A DNA stretch of 64,000 nt from an uncultured Clostridia bacterium (GTDB lineage: Bacteria > Bacillota > Clostridia > Oscillospirales > Ruminococcaceae): positions 62,001-126,000 of the forward strand of contig CANQYD010000001.1 of assembly GCA_947627985.1 (NCBI GenBank), in the 5' to 3' direction. Below are positions 8,012 to 15,236 of the stretch, piece after piece. Numbering within the stretch: position 1 is the first letter of the stretch; each line of letters opens with the position of its first letter. The translations under genes were made by a program, and so were the position numbers. The notes under the pieces were generated by a model. It was not told the DNA's origin, made no database searches, and was given only the letters and a program-made list of their open reading frames with translations.

Positions 8012-9415
8012 ATGTCAAAAGATGAGAAATCAATCGGCAAAACGCTTGAGGAAAAGCTTCTTTCAAAGCGCAAAAGCGGGCTTTTGAAACTGTCCGACGA
8101 GGAGATCGCCGAGGCTGACGCCTTCTGCGAGGGCTATATGCGCTTCCTCGACGACTCAAAGACCGAGCGCGAGGCGGTCACCTCCGCCATCGCCCTTGCC
8201 GAGGCAAACGGCTTCATGCCCTTTGATCCCAAGGCAAATTATTCCGCGGGAGACAAAATCTACTACAGCAACCGCGGAAAGAGTGTGATCTTCTGTGTGA
8301 TCGGTACCCAGCCCCTCGAAAACGGTACAAGGGTATTGGCGGCGCACATCGACTCGCCGAGGCTCGATTTAAAGCAGCACCCGCTCTATGAGTCAAGCGA
8401 TCTTGCGCTTTTGAAGACGCATTACTACGGCGGAATCCGCAAGTATCAGTGGGTGACGATCCCGCTTGCACTTCACGGCGTGATCTGCAAATCCGACGGA
8501 ACAACGGTCACCGTCAACATCGGCGAGGACGATAACGATCCCGTCTTTGTCATCACCGATCTTCTTCCCCACCTTGCGCAGGAGCAGTCCAAGAGATCGC
8601 TCGGCGAAGGCATCAAGGGCGAGGAGCTGAATGTCGTGATCGGCAGCCGACCCTTTAAGGACGACGAAGTCTCCGAGAAGGTCAAGCTCAACATCATGCG
8701 GATTTTAAACGAGAAATACGGCGTCGTCGAGGAAGATTTTCTCTCGGCTGAGCTTGAGATGGTGCCCGCCTTCAAGGCAAGAAATGTCGGTCTCGACTGC
8801 GGTCTCATCGGCGCTTACGGTCAGGACGACCGCGTCTGCGCATATCCCGCTCTTGAGGCGATTTTGGATTGCGATAACCCCGAGTACACTGCGATCGCCG
8901 TCCTCACCGACAAGGAAGAGATCGGTTCGACCGGAAATACCGGTCTGCGCGCCGCATATCTTAAAAACTTCATCTCTATGCTTGCAGACATGGCTGACGT
9001 CCCGGATTATACGGTCATCACGAACTCCAAGTGCCTCTCGGCAGACGTCACCGCAGGCTTTGATCCGACCTTCCCGGAAGTCGCCGATCAGCGCAATTTC
9101 AGCTGCTGCAATCAGGGCGTTGCGATGTGCAAATACACCGGCTCCCGCGGAAAGAGCGGCTGCAACGACGCCAACGCGGAGTTTGTCGGGTATGTCAGGA
9201 ATGTTTTTGATTCCAACGGCGTCATCTGGCAGACGGGCGAGCTCGGAAGGGTTGACCTCGGCGGAGGCGGAACCGTCGCCTGCTATATCGCGGAGCTCGG
9301 CATGGACGTTGTGGACATCGGCGTGCCGGTGCTTTGCATGCACGCGCCCTATGAGCTTACCGCAAAACTGGACGTCTACATGGCATACAAGGGCTTTTCT
9401 GCTTTCATAAAGTAA
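8012..9415 (+). CDS. M18 family aminopeptidase (aspartyl aminopeptidase-like)
   Basis: This is a cytoplasmic zinc aminopeptidase that removes N-terminal acidic residues in characterised family members. The 467-residue length fits. Metal and catalytic motifs are visible in order: AAHIDSPRLD (first His), GQDDRVCAYPALEA (bridging Asp), TDKEEIGSTGNTG (Glu pair), DVTAGFDPT, and the final CMHAPYE His. The ATG at 8012 follows AAAGGA by 10 bases; the in-frame TTG at 8003 is too close to that site. It is the last gene of the unit, and a structured palindrome and terminator follow. Confidence 0.95.
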   Translation: MSKDEKSIGKTLEEKLLSKRKSGLLKLSDEEIAEADAFCEGYMRFLDDSKTEREAVTSAIALAEANGFMPFDPKANYSAGDKIYYSNRGKSVIFCVIGTQPLENGTRVLAAHIDSPRLDLKQHPLYESSDLALLKTHYYGGIRKYQWVTIPLALHGVICKSDGTTVTVNIGEDDNDPVFVITDLLPHLAQEQSKRSLGEGIKGEELNVVIGSRPFKDDEVSEKVKLNIMRILNEKYGVVEEDFLSAELEMVPAFKARNVGLDCGLIGAYGQDDRVCAYPALEAILDCDNPEYTAIAVLTDKEEIGSTGNTGLRAAYLKNFISMLADMADVPDYTVITNSKCLSADVTAGFDPTFPEVADQRNFSCCNQGVAMCKYTGSRGKSGCNDANAEFVGYVRNVFDSNGVIWQTGELGRVDLGGGGTVACYIAELGMDVVDIGVPVLCMHAPYELTAKLDVYMAYKGFSAFIK

Positions 9416-9448
9416 TCTCTCAGCGACCTTTGCAGGGGAGGGGACTAT

Positions 9449-9530
9449 CGGGCGAAGCCCCAGCCGATCGAAGATCGGCTGGCAGCCGCCTTCGGCGGCT
9501 GCCGTCCGCTTCGCGGACGGGCTTCGCCCG
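9449..9530 (+). repeat. Four-way palindrome ('cloverleaf') after the aminopeptidase gene
   Basis: Four perfect stems nest without gaps. The outer 12-bp stem pairs CGGGCGAAGCCC (9449-9460) with 9519-9530. Inside are three hairpins with 3-base loops: 9461-9481 (loop GAA), 9482-9502 (loop TTC) and 9503-9519 (loop TTC). Together they would fold as a cloverleaf or DNA cruciform. GAA/TTC triloops of the same kind occur in the repeat arrays at 12.2, 45.7 and 52.2 kb, so this is probably a relative of that family. The region 9531-9564 holds nothing further. Confidence 0.75.
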
Positions 9531-9564
9531 GATCCCTCCTCCCGCACCCAACCCATATCCCCCC

Positions 9565-9590
9565 ACCGGAGCCTCCCTCCGGTATTTTTT
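9565..9590 (+). terminator. Rho-independent terminator
   Basis: ACCGGAG (9565-9571), loop CCTCC and CTCCGGT (9577-9583) are followed by ATTTTTT. It separates the aminopeptidase unit from spoIIGA. Confidence 0.85.
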
Positions 9591-9656
9591 ATGCCCGGAT
9601 TCCTTTCGACAACATTCCCGCATTCGGGGTAGTAAACTTGTCTTTGGGTGAAGCGA

Positions 9657-10454
9657 ATGGAAATCTATCTCGACGTCCTCGTGATTTTGAATACATATTT
9701 AAGCTGGATTTTACTCAGCCTTACGGCGATGATCGCCAAAAAAACTCTCAGACCTTCCCGCTGCGCTTGGGCTTCTTTTGCGGGAGGACTCAGCTCGCTG
9801 ATGATCCTTATCCCAAGCGCTGTAAAGCTTCTTTCCTTTACATCATTTGTATTGAAGATGCTCTCCTGCCCGCTTATAATTTGGCTTGCCTTCCGCGGCT
9901 CGGGTATCAAAAAACTGTCCTGTTTATCGCTGATATTTTTTGCGATGAGCCTCTTCCTCGGCGGCGCGATGAATCTTATATGCCGTATCCTGAAAATGCC
10001 GCAAATAGCGCTCTCATGCGGGTTTATCTACATCGACATCACCCCTCTGACACTGATAATCTCCACCGCAATCATCTATGTCATCGTCTCGGTCGGCTCT
10101 AAAATATTTGAAAAAAATCTCAATATAAACAGCCGCTACAGGCTCAACTTCAGAATTGGCTGTAAAGCATTTTCACTTGACGCATCAGCAGACACCGGAA
10201 ACACTGCCAGAGACCTCTTTTCAGGTCTACCGGTCGTCATCTGCACCGGAATCGACATTGAGGGCGGCAGACATCTTCGGGTGGTTCCCTATAAAACGAT
10301 AAGCGGCGAGGGTATCTTATATGCCTACCGACCCGACGAGATCACCATAACTCCCGAGGGAAAGGAGCCGGAGGAGATTTCGGCTCTTGTAGCCTCTGCC
10401 GATCCTAAAGGCTCAAAACACGCGGTATTCAACCCTGCGGTTCTTTATAAATGA
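9657..10454 (+). CDS. spoIIGA: Sigma-E processing peptidase SpoIIGA
   Basis: SpoIIGA is the membrane aspartic protease that cleaves the pro-sequence of sigma-E in the mother cell after septation. The 265-residue protein has about five hydrophobic helices in residues 1-145, then a soluble protease domain. This domain carries the catalytic motif DTGN at about residue 179 ([18 protein letters not shown]) and the downstream [11 protein letters not shown] typical of the family. The ATG at 9657 aligns with known starts (MEIYLDV); a GTG 9 bases upstream is possible. sigE follows after 13 bases, as in other spore formers. Confidence 0.95.
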   Translation: MEIYLDVLVILNTYLSWILLSLTAMIAKKTLRPSRCAWASFAGGLSSLMILIPSAVKLLSFTSFVLKMLSCPLIIWLAFRGSGIKKLSCLSLIFFAMSLFLGGAMNLICRILKMPQIALSCGFIYIDITPLTLIISTAIIYVIVSVGSKIFEKNLNINSRYRLNFRIGCKAFSLDASADTGNTARDLFSGLPVVICTGIDIEGGRHLRVVPYKTISGEGILYAYRPDEITITPEGKEPEEISALVASADPKGSKHAVFNPAVLYK

Positions 10455-10467
10455 GAGGAGAATAATC

Positions 10468-11166
10468 ATGGGACTTTTTGAAAAGCTGAAACGCCTTCTG
10501 CTGCGGCTTTCGCAGGACGGAGTTTATTATGTAAACGGACCGGAATCGCTTCCGCCGCCGCTTGAGCCGGAGGAGGAAAAGCTCGCCTTCGAGCAGCTTA
10601 AAACCGATCCCAAAAAAGCCCGGGAGACCCTCATTACCCACAATCTTCGGCTCGTCGTCTACATATCCAAAAAATTTGAATCCACCGGAATCGGCACCGA
10701 GGACCTCGTCTCGATCGGCACTATCGGTCTCATAAAAGCCGTCAACACCTTTAACCCCGAAAAGAACATCAAGCTCGCGACATATGCCAGCCGCTGCATC
10801 GAAAACGAGATTTTAATGTACTTAAGAAAGACCAGCCAGCAGCGCAACGAGATATCGATAGACGAGCCTTTAAATACCGATTGGGACGGCAACGAGCTGC
10901 TTCTTTCCGACGTCTTGGGTTCCGATGAGGACGACGTCGGCAGCAGGATCGAGAGTGAAGCGGAGCAGACCGTGATCCTTGACGCCATAAAGCGGCTCGG
11001 TCAGCGTGAGAGGTTTATCATGGAGATGCGCTTCGGGCTCTTAGGCGGCAAGGAAATGACCCAAAAAGAAGTCGCCGACATCATCGGCATCTCACAGAGC
11101 TACATCTCAAGGCTCGAAAAGCGAATACTTCGCGACCTCAAAAAGGAGTTGGAAGCGATCTGCTGA
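10468..11166 (+). CDS. sigE: RNA polymerase sporulation sigma factor E (pro-form)
   Basis: This is the mother-cell sigma factor, made inactive with an N-terminal pro-sequence. The first 18 or so residues ([18 protein letters not shown]) are basic and amphipathic, and the processed protein should begin near [14 protein letters not shown], matching the known cleavage region. Region 2 is strongly conserved ([37 protein letters not shown]), as is region 4 ([19 protein letters not shown]). The pro-sequence is shorter than that of Bacillus subtilis. AGAGGAG lies upstream. It forms a pair with spoIIGA. Confidence 0.97.
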   Translation: MGLFEKLKRLLLRLSQDGVYYVNGPESLPPPLEPEEEKLAFEQLKTDPKKARETLITHNLRLVVYISKKFESTGIGTEDLVSIGTIGLIKAVNTFNPEKNIKLATYASRCIENEILMYLRKTSQQRNEISIDEPLNTDWDGNELLLSDVLGSDEDDVGSRIESEAEQTVILDAIKRLGQRERFIMEMRFGLLGGKEMTQKEVADIIGISQSYISRLEKRILRDLKKELEAIC

Positions 11167-11196
11167 TATTTTCCATATAATGGCTTCCTGATATTT

Positions 11197-11226
11197 GCAT
11201 ATCGCGGACAAAGGCAGGCAATAATT
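11197..11226 (+). promoter_or_regulatory. Possible SigF/SigG-type promoter upstream of sigG
   Basis: GCATA (11197-11201) fits the -35 consensus of forespore sigma factors. GGCAATAATT, 15 bases on, fits the -10 in part (the GG and central A residues match; two positions do not). Its place 35 bases before sigG is as expected for a forespore-specific gene. Tentative. Confidence 0.4.
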
Positions 11227-11260
11227 ATCTTACAAACCAAGTCGGGGAGATAATGTTGCC

Positions 11261-12031
11261 ATGCAGTATCAGAAGGTCGAGATCAGCGGGGTAAATACAT
11301 CAAAACTCAAACTTCTCACGGAAGAGGAGAAGATGGAGCTTTTGAAAAAAGCCCGTTCGGGGGACAAATCCGCCCGAGACGAGCTTATAGAAGGCAATCT
11401 GCGGCTCGTTCTGAGCGTGATCCAGAAGTTTATGGGGAGGGGTTCCCAGCCCGACGATCTTTTTCAGGTCGGGGTTGTGGGTCTCATAAAGGCGATAGAT
11501 AATTTTGATTTATCTTTAGACGTCAAGTTCTCGACCTACGCGGTCCCGATGATAAGCGGTGAGCTGCGGCGATATCTTCGCGACAACAACGCTATCCGGG
11601 TCAGCCGATCGACAAGAGACCTTGCATACCGGGCGATGCAGGTCAGAGAGCAGCTCCAACGTGGTTCCGAAAAGGAGCCGACGGCGCAGGAGATCGCGAA
11701 GGTATTGGGCGTGCCGAAGTCGGAAGTGGTCTTTGCGCTTGAATCGGTCAGCGAGCCGATCTCGATATATGAGCCGGTCTATTCAAATTCGGGGGATGTT
11801 TTGTACATGCTCGACCAATTAGGCGACAAGTCGTCGGACGAGAATTGGATAGACGAGATGATGATAAGAGAGGCGATCAAGAACCTCTCGGAGCGCGAGA
11901 AAAATATACTGTATCTTAGGTTTTACCGGGGTAAAACGCAGGTCGAGGTAGCGAAAACGATCGGGATATCGCAGGCGCAGGTGTCGAGACTTGAAAAGGG
12001 TGCGATAAATCGCATCAAGTCGAGCGTGTAA
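11261..12031 (+). CDS. sigG: RNA polymerase sporulation sigma factor G
   Basis: This is the late forespore sigma factor. The 256-residue protein starts with MQYQKVEISGVNTSKLKLL, a SigG-typical leader. It has region 2 (DDLFQVGVVGLIKAIDNFDLSLDVKFSTYAVPMI), region 3 with NAIRVSRSTRDLAYRAMQ and region 4 (IGISQAQVSRLEKGAINRIK). The leader ending plus conserved RVSRSTRDLAY separates it from SigF and SigB. GGGGAG lies upstream of the ATG. A 94-base gap after sigE holds a possible own promoter. Directly after its stop comes hairpin array copy A. Confidence 0.97.
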   Translation: MQYQKVEISGVNTSKLKLLTEEEKMELLKKARSGDKSARDELIEGNLRLVLSVIQKFMGRGSQPDDLFQVGVVGLIKAIDNFDLSLDVKFSTYAVPMISGELRRYLRDNNAIRVSRSTRDLAYRAMQVREQLQRGSEKEPTAQEIAKVLGVPKSEVVFALESVSEPISIYEPVYSNSGDVLYMLDQLGDKSSDENWIDEMMIREAIKNLSEREKNILYLRFYRGKTQVEVAKTIGISQAQVSRLEKGAINRIKSSV

Positions 12032-12049
12032 TCAAAGGATAGAAGGCAG

Positions 12050-12438
12050 AGGTCAGAGGGTAGATTCTGCACCCAGCCTTAGTCGAGACAAGTCAAATTT
12101 AGGATCAAGCCCTTTTAAAGGGCTTGCGGAATCCAAGGGCGGAGCCCTTGGTCGCGCTCCGCAGAGCGCGAAATCCCCGCAAAAAGGACAGCAAGAGCTG
12201 TCCTTTTTGCTTTTATCGTTCAAAAGAGGGCGACGAAGTCGCCCGAAACCGGAGGGGTGTGGGGAACCCCGCAGGGGTGCCCCACGGAGCCGAGCGAAGC
12301 GAGGCTCAAATGCCCCCTCTCCCTTGGGAGAGGGGGCTGGGGGTGAGGGTAGCCCCTCCCCACTGGGGCGGGGTTGGGGAGGGGGAAAGCTCGGAAAGGG
12401 GCACGGGGAAAACCCCGCAGGGGTTGTCCCCAACATAG
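12050..12438 (+). repeat. Hairpin-array repeat, copy A
   Basis: This is a gene-free stretch built of successive palindromes: CAAGCCC/GGGCTTG (12106-12126), CCAAGGGC-GGA-GCCCTTGG (12133-12151), CGCGCTC-CGCA-GAGCGCG (12153-12170), the conserved 14-bp stem at 12179-12210, GGGCGAC-GAA-GTCGCCC (12228-12244), GTGGGG/CCCCAC around loop GCA (12258-12284), then CCCTCTCCC...GGGAGAGGG and a final GGGG..CCCCGCAGGGG..CCCC unit. The order is shared with copies B (45.5 kb) and C (52.1 kb), with compensating stem changes. Weak open frames cross it but are not genes. 12439-12551 holds nothing recognisable. Confidence 0.85.
12179..12210 (+). terminator. Bidirectional terminator-like stem in array copy A
   Basis: GCAAAAAGGACAGC (12179-12192), tetraloop AAGA and GCTGTCCTTTTTGC (12197-12210) form a 14-bp stem with A-rich and T-rich sides, followed by TTTTA. 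It lies about 150 bases after sigG and could end its transcript; the same stem recurs in copies B and C. Confidence 0.65.
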
Positions 12439-12551
12439 TAGCAGCGTCGGAATGAAATAAACAACGACTTAAATATAAAATTGTAATCCCCGCCCTCCCC
12501 TACTCATTGTAAAAAGGTATTCGTTCATTTTCCCGCCGGAAAATGAACTCA

Positions 12552-12642
12552 TGCTATTTTAAGCCGACCCCCACCCCTGGTTTACTCTTGTGCAGACTTG
12601 TATTTGTGCGAACATCCTCCCCCTAAAAAGGGGGAGGATGTT
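12552..12642 (+). repeat. GACCCCCACCCC / TTGTGCAGACTT repeat, copy 1, with hairpin
   Basis: The segment TGCT.TTT.AAGC.GACCCCCACCCC...CTTGTGCAGACTT (12552-12599) recurs at 46162-46209. Both copies are followed by a CT/AG-rich hairpin with an A-rich loop; here AACATCCTCCCCC (12611-12623) pairs with 12630-12642. It sits next to the left end of the IS element. Confidence 0.7.
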
Positions 12643-12667
12643 CGGGGGAGAGGTGCACTAGTCAACA

Positions 12668-12679
12668 AAAATCGTACAC
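12668..12679 (+). repeat. Left inverted repeat of IS3-family element
   Basis: AAAATCGTACAC is the exact complement of 14028-14039. It lies 34 bases beyond the orfB stop codon. Confidence 0.8.
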
Positions 12680-12713
12680 AAATTTCAAAAAATCATAATA
12701 AGAAAATTGTGAA

Positions 12714-13580
12714 TTATACACCACCCCCTGCTAAATTAGACTCCCTAAACTGCTTCGGCGTCAGATAGCCCAATGAATACGCAGGACGCTGTTCGTTGAA
12801 GAATGTAATGTAATCGTCTATCTCGCTTTGCACAGGCTTTTCGCCGGTTACATGAAGGTCTGTGAACAGCTCTGCTTTGATCCACCCGTTGATAGCCTCC
12901 ATCGCCGCGTTGTCTGTCGGCGTGCCTGCCCGTGACATTGAGCGGGTTATTCCGTACATCGGCAAAAGCTCGTTAAACGCTTTGGACGAATACACGGAGC
13001 CTTGGTCTGAATGAAGAATCATTTTGTATTCGGGATGCTGCTTTTTGAGCTCAATTAGATCCTCCAACCCGCTTATGTAAGTCATACGATCCCCACGTTT
13101 TGATGAAAGAGAATGGCATACAATCTCATTGTTCCACAAGTCCATATACAAAGTAAGCTCGTAGTAGACACCCTTCACATAAAACGCAGTCATATCGCTG
13201 ACTATGCATTGTAACGGCTTGTCGATCTGCATCTCAGACAGCAAAAGATTCGGAAATATGCGATAAGGCTCGCCCGGTTTTTTGTACTTATAATGCTTTG
13301 CCGTGCTCTTGATTCCTGCCGTTTTACAGCATTTATAAGCGTATGGATTGGAAAGGGCAATCCCGGTATCAAGCCGTATTTTAGCGTTCAGCCAACGATA
13401 TCCGTGTGACGGATATTTAAGATGATACTCCTGAAACAGCATGATCTTGCTAATAAATGCTTTTGTTCTGTCCGAGGGATTTGAAAGCCGCTTTTTCCAA
13501 CTGTAGAAGCTGCTACGATGTATGTCCATCGTTTCACATATCAACTTTACTGGGAAATCTCCGGACAGCTCCATAATCAC
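12714..13580 (-). CDS. IS3-family transposase OrfB (DDE integrase domain)
   Basis: This is the catalytic part of the transposase, 288 residues. An HTH_21-like start (FYSWKKRLSNPSDRTKAF, HGYRWLNAKI) leads into an rve integrase core. The three acidic residues are visible: D in IVSDMTAFYV, D in HSDQGSVYSS and E in NAAMEAINGWIKAELF, with the usual end NEQRPAYSLGYLTPKQFRES. The GTG at 13580 overlaps the orfA stop (GTGA); an ATG at 13574 is also possible. Normal expression is more likely by -1 frameshift from orfA, since this frame stays open back to an A7 run. Confidence 0.93.
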   Translation of the reverse strand: MIMELSGDFPVKLICETMDIHRSSFYSWKKRLSNPSDRTKAFISKIMLFQEYHLKYPSHGYRWLNAKIRLDTGIALSNPYAYKCCKTAGIKSTAKHYKYKKPGEPYRIFPNLLLSEMQIDKPLQCIVSDMTAFYVKGVYYELTLYMDLWNNEIVCHSLSSKRGDRMTYISGLEDLIELKKQHPEYKMILHSDQGSVYSSKAFNELLPMYGITRSMSRAGTPTDNAAMEAINGWIKAELFTDLHVTGEKPVQSEIDDYITFFNEQRPAYSLGYLTPKQFRESNLAGGGV

Positions 13581-13930
13581 TTGGTATTCGTTTTGCCGTA
13601 CAGAATTACCGTACCATCCCCCTTCACCTCGTATCCTTTTTTTAGCCGGGCCTCTGTTATCCGAGCTTTTACAATCTCTTGGATAAGCTGCTCCTTTGTC
13701 ATGGATTCCAGTTCTTCCATTGCTGCTGGCGGCGTCTGAAATGATGGCGCTGCAATCGAATGCTTTGCTGCCTGTTTTGGCGGAAGCTGATTGACATCGC
13801 GATACAGTCTCATATAGTCTCGCGCTGTTTGCTCGCTGATGTCATAGATTTCTGCCGCCTTACGGCGAGTGATTTCACCTACATAGAGCTTACGCCCGAT
13901 GTCCAATCTTTGTTCTTTGGTGTACTTCAT
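13577..13930 (-). CDS. IS3-family transposase OrfA (helix-turn-helix)
   Basis: This 117-residue DNA-binding part of the transposase starts MKYTKEQRLDIGRKLYVGEITRRKAAEIYDISEQTARDYMRLY. That is a homeodomain-like helix-turn-helix binding the terminal repeats, followed by a linker and a C-terminal helical segment (MTKEQLIQEIVKARITEARLKKG) that probably dimerises. ATG at 13930 is chosen because AGGAGG lies 6 bases upstream; an in-frame GTG at 13948 would include that site. It ends 4 bases inside orfB. Confidence 0.9.
   Translation of the reverse strand: MKYTKEQRLDIGRKLYVGEITRRKAAEIYDISEQTARDYMRLYRDVNQLPPKQAAKHSIAAPSFQTPPAAMEELESMTKEQLIQEIVKARITEARLKKGYEVKGDGTVILYGKTNTK
13637..13643 (-). other. 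Programmed -1 ribosomal frameshift site (A7) in the IS element
   Basis: Near its 3' end orfA reads CTA AAA AAA GGA. The run of seven A residues is a classic slippery heptamer. Slipping back one base puts the ribosome in the orfB frame, and that frame has no stop from here to the orfB start region, reading RIRGEGGWYGNSVRQNEYQV before IMELSGDF. An OrfAB fusion is therefore expected, as in other IS3 elements. Confidence 0.75.
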
Positions 13931-14027
13931 TTTGAACCTCCTGTTCACATTTGTGAATTACTTGTGCGGAAGATGATTTTTTCCTGTCTTATATTATACC
14001 ATTTTCTGTACAAAATCTACCCCCTAC

Positions 14028-14039
14028 GTGTACGATTTT
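14028..14039 (-). repeat. Right inverted repeat of IS3-family element
   Basis: GTGTACGATTTT, complement of the left repeat, lies about 100 bases upstream of orfA. The intervening bases hold an AT-rich stretch suited to the orfA promoter, but no clear hexamer pair was fixed. Confidence 0.8.
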
Positions 14040-14051
14040 AGGATAGCACTA

Positions 14052-14238
14052 CACTCCCCACCGGGGGAGGGGTTGGGGAGGGGGAAATGGGAAAGGGGTC
14101 AGCAGAAGCCGGTTTTGTAACCAATCGCACTTCGCAATCAAAAACGCAAGATTGCTCGTGCTCTTGGACAAAACCCCGCGTCTGCGGGAAACCCCGCAGG
14201 GGTTGTCCCCATAAAGCCGAGCGAAGCGAGCCCACCCC
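14052..14238 (+). repeat. Partial hairpin-array repeat, copy D
   Basis: This gene-free stretch carries pieces of the array family: CTCCCC/GGGGAG near 14055, a short AATCGCA...ATTGCTCG-type palindrome, CGCGTCTGCGGG, the unit ACCCCGCAGGGGTTGTCCCC (14189-14210) identical to the end of copy A, and GCCGAGCGAAGCGAG. It lacks the conserved GGACAGC stem. It lies directly beyond the right end of the IS element. Confidence 0.65.
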
Positions 14239-14243
14239 CGCAG

Positions 14244-14272
14244 TTGACAAATTCTTTCATTTGTGCTATCAT
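14244..14272 (+). promoter_or_regulatory. SigA-type promoter for the lipoprotein gene
   Basis: TTGACA (14244-14249), a 17-base spacer ending TTGTGC, and TATCAT (14267-14272), 33 bases before the gene start. Confidence 0.75.
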
Positions 14273-14305
14273 ATTCTCGCAATCAAATTTACGGAGGTAA
14301 AATTT

Positions 14306-14914
14306 ATGAAAAAGCTTTTAACCTTGGCTCTTGCGCTCATGATGGCGATGTCCCTGCTGTCCGCATGCGGCTCGGCACCCCTTCCCACAGCCGACGAGAT
14401 CAAGGGCTCGGTGGACGGAAACGTCTACACCAACGCCTATACCGGGCTTAAATTCACCGCTTCCGGCGACTGGTACTTCATGTCCGAAGACGAGATCGAG
14501 GAGATCACCGGCACCACTCAGGAAATTTTGGATCAGTCCGGGTCCGACGCCGACGTCACCGCTTCCATCTATGATATGATGGCGATGGATCAGGTTACCG
14601 CCAACAACGTCAACGTCATGATACAGATAGTCGGGGATTCCGACGACGTAGATTTTGACGAGGTCTTGGACGAATCCGAGGCTGAAATTCTCGAGATGGG
14701 CGCTTCCATCGGCGCAAATTACTCCTTCTCGGAGCATTCCACCGTCACCCTCTCGGGCATCGAATTCCATAAGCTCACCGCAACCGCCGACTACAGCGGA
14801 GTGACCTTCGTTCAGGGCTGCTACATAGCGGTCAAAGACAACGTCTGCCTCAACGTCACCCTCACAAGCTACGACGGCACGCCTCTTTCCGACATCGAGG
14901 CTATGTTCAACTGA
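14306..14914 (+). CDS. Predicted lipoprotein of unknown function
   Basis: This 202-residue exported protein has a lipoprotein signal: MKKLLTLALALMMAMSLLSAC, with the lipobox LSAC placing the lipidated Cys at residue 21. The mature part is acidic and rich in D, E, S and T. The opening YTNAYTGLKFTASGDWYFMSEDEIEE resembles small surface lipoproteins of Clostridia whose domain follows a 'Y.N...GL.F..P..W' pattern; their role is unknown. GGAGG lies 8 bases before the ATG. The frame stays open far upstream into the repeat, but that extension lacks a ribosome site and would bury the signal peptide. It is transcribed alone; tyrS has its own promoter. Confidence 0.85.
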   Translation: MKKLLTLALALMMAMSLLSACGSAPLPTADEIKGSVDGNVYTNAYTGLKFTASGDWYFMSEDEIEEITGTTQEILDQSGSDADVTASIYDMMAMDQVTANNVNVMIQIVGDSDDVDFDEVLDESEAEILEMGASIGANYSFSEHSTVTLSGIEFHKLTATADYSGVTFVQGCYIAVKDNVCLNVTLTSYDGTPLSDIEAMFN

Positions 14915-14924
14915 TAAAAACCTC

Positions 14925-14953
14925 TTGACACGCGCGGTTTATTGTGATATAAT
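14925..14953 (+). promoter_or_regulatory. SigA-type promoter of the tyrS T-box leader
   Basis: TTGACA (14925-14930), 17-base spacer with TGTGA before the -10, TATAAT (14948-14953). A perfect consensus pair. The start point should lie near 14960. Confidence 0.9.
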
Positions 14954-14959
14954 ACCGAA

Positions 14960-15214
14960 AACCCAATATTTCAAAGACATTGACGGGAAGAGTAACCTTT
15001 CGCAAAAGAACCAAAGAGAGCTTTCGGCAGGTGTGAGAAAGCGTTGAGCCAAAGGCGAAGTACATCCCCGAGTCCGCGTTCTGAAAATTTTTCTGATGAT
15101 TAGGAACGCGCGCTTAGCACACGTTACAGTGCTCTGAGGCGGGTATATCATGCCCGTGAACAGAGGTGGTACCGCGATAATTCGCCCTCCGGATATTTCC
15201 GGGGGGCTTTTATT
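14960..15214 (+). promoter_or_regulatory. T-box riboswitch leader controlling tyrS
   Basis: This leader senses uncharged tRNA-Tyr. A tyrosine specifier codon TAC at 15061-15063 lies in the Stem I position. The conserved T-box GAACAGAGGTGGTACCGCG (15158-15176) contains the UGG bases that pair with the tRNA CCA end. A terminator hairpin GCCCTCCGG (15184-15192)/CCGGGGGGC (15199-15207) with a TTTTATTTT tail follows. Uncharged tRNA should stabilise the antiterminator and allow tyrS expression. The specifier agrees with the gene downstream. Confidence 0.93.
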
Positions 15215-15236
15215 TTGATATTAAGGAGAATAAAAA

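Larger units (their letters stand above)
12668..14039 (-). mobile_element. IS3-family insertion sequence
   Basis: This is a complete element of about 1.37 kb carrying orfA and orfB on the reverse strand. Its ends are 12-base perfect inverted repeats AAAATCGTACAC (12668-12679) and the complement at 14028-14039. The true tips may extend a few bases further, because the 6-mer GCACTA occurs outside both ends (12655-12660 and 14046-14051) and may be the target duplication. It inserted in the repeat-rich gap between sigG and the 14.3-kb lipoprotein gene. Both frames and the frameshift site are intact, so it may be active. Confidence 0.88.

Noticed and set aside
8754-9410. 218-codon frame within the aminopeptidase gene
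   Set aside because: A shadow in another frame of the M18 gene; its composition (Ser, Arg, Thr runs) is typical of a wrong frame.
9638-10102. Forward frame of 154 codons overlapping spoIIGA
   Set aside because: It is an alternate-frame shadow of spoIIGA, which has clear protease and membrane motifs.
12124-12438. Open frame of about 100 codons in array copy A, with a similar one at 52125-52418 in copy C
   Set aside because: Both begin MRNPRAEPL but the similarity follows the DNA repeats, shifts frame where stem lengths differ, and has no ribosome site; reverse-strand frames of equal length also exist. GC-rich palindromes give long frames by chance.
14087-14305. 73-codon upstream extension of the lipoprotein gene
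   Set aside because: It runs through repeat copy D and the promoter, has no ribosome site, and would bury a perfect lipoprotein signal that has its own GGAGG.
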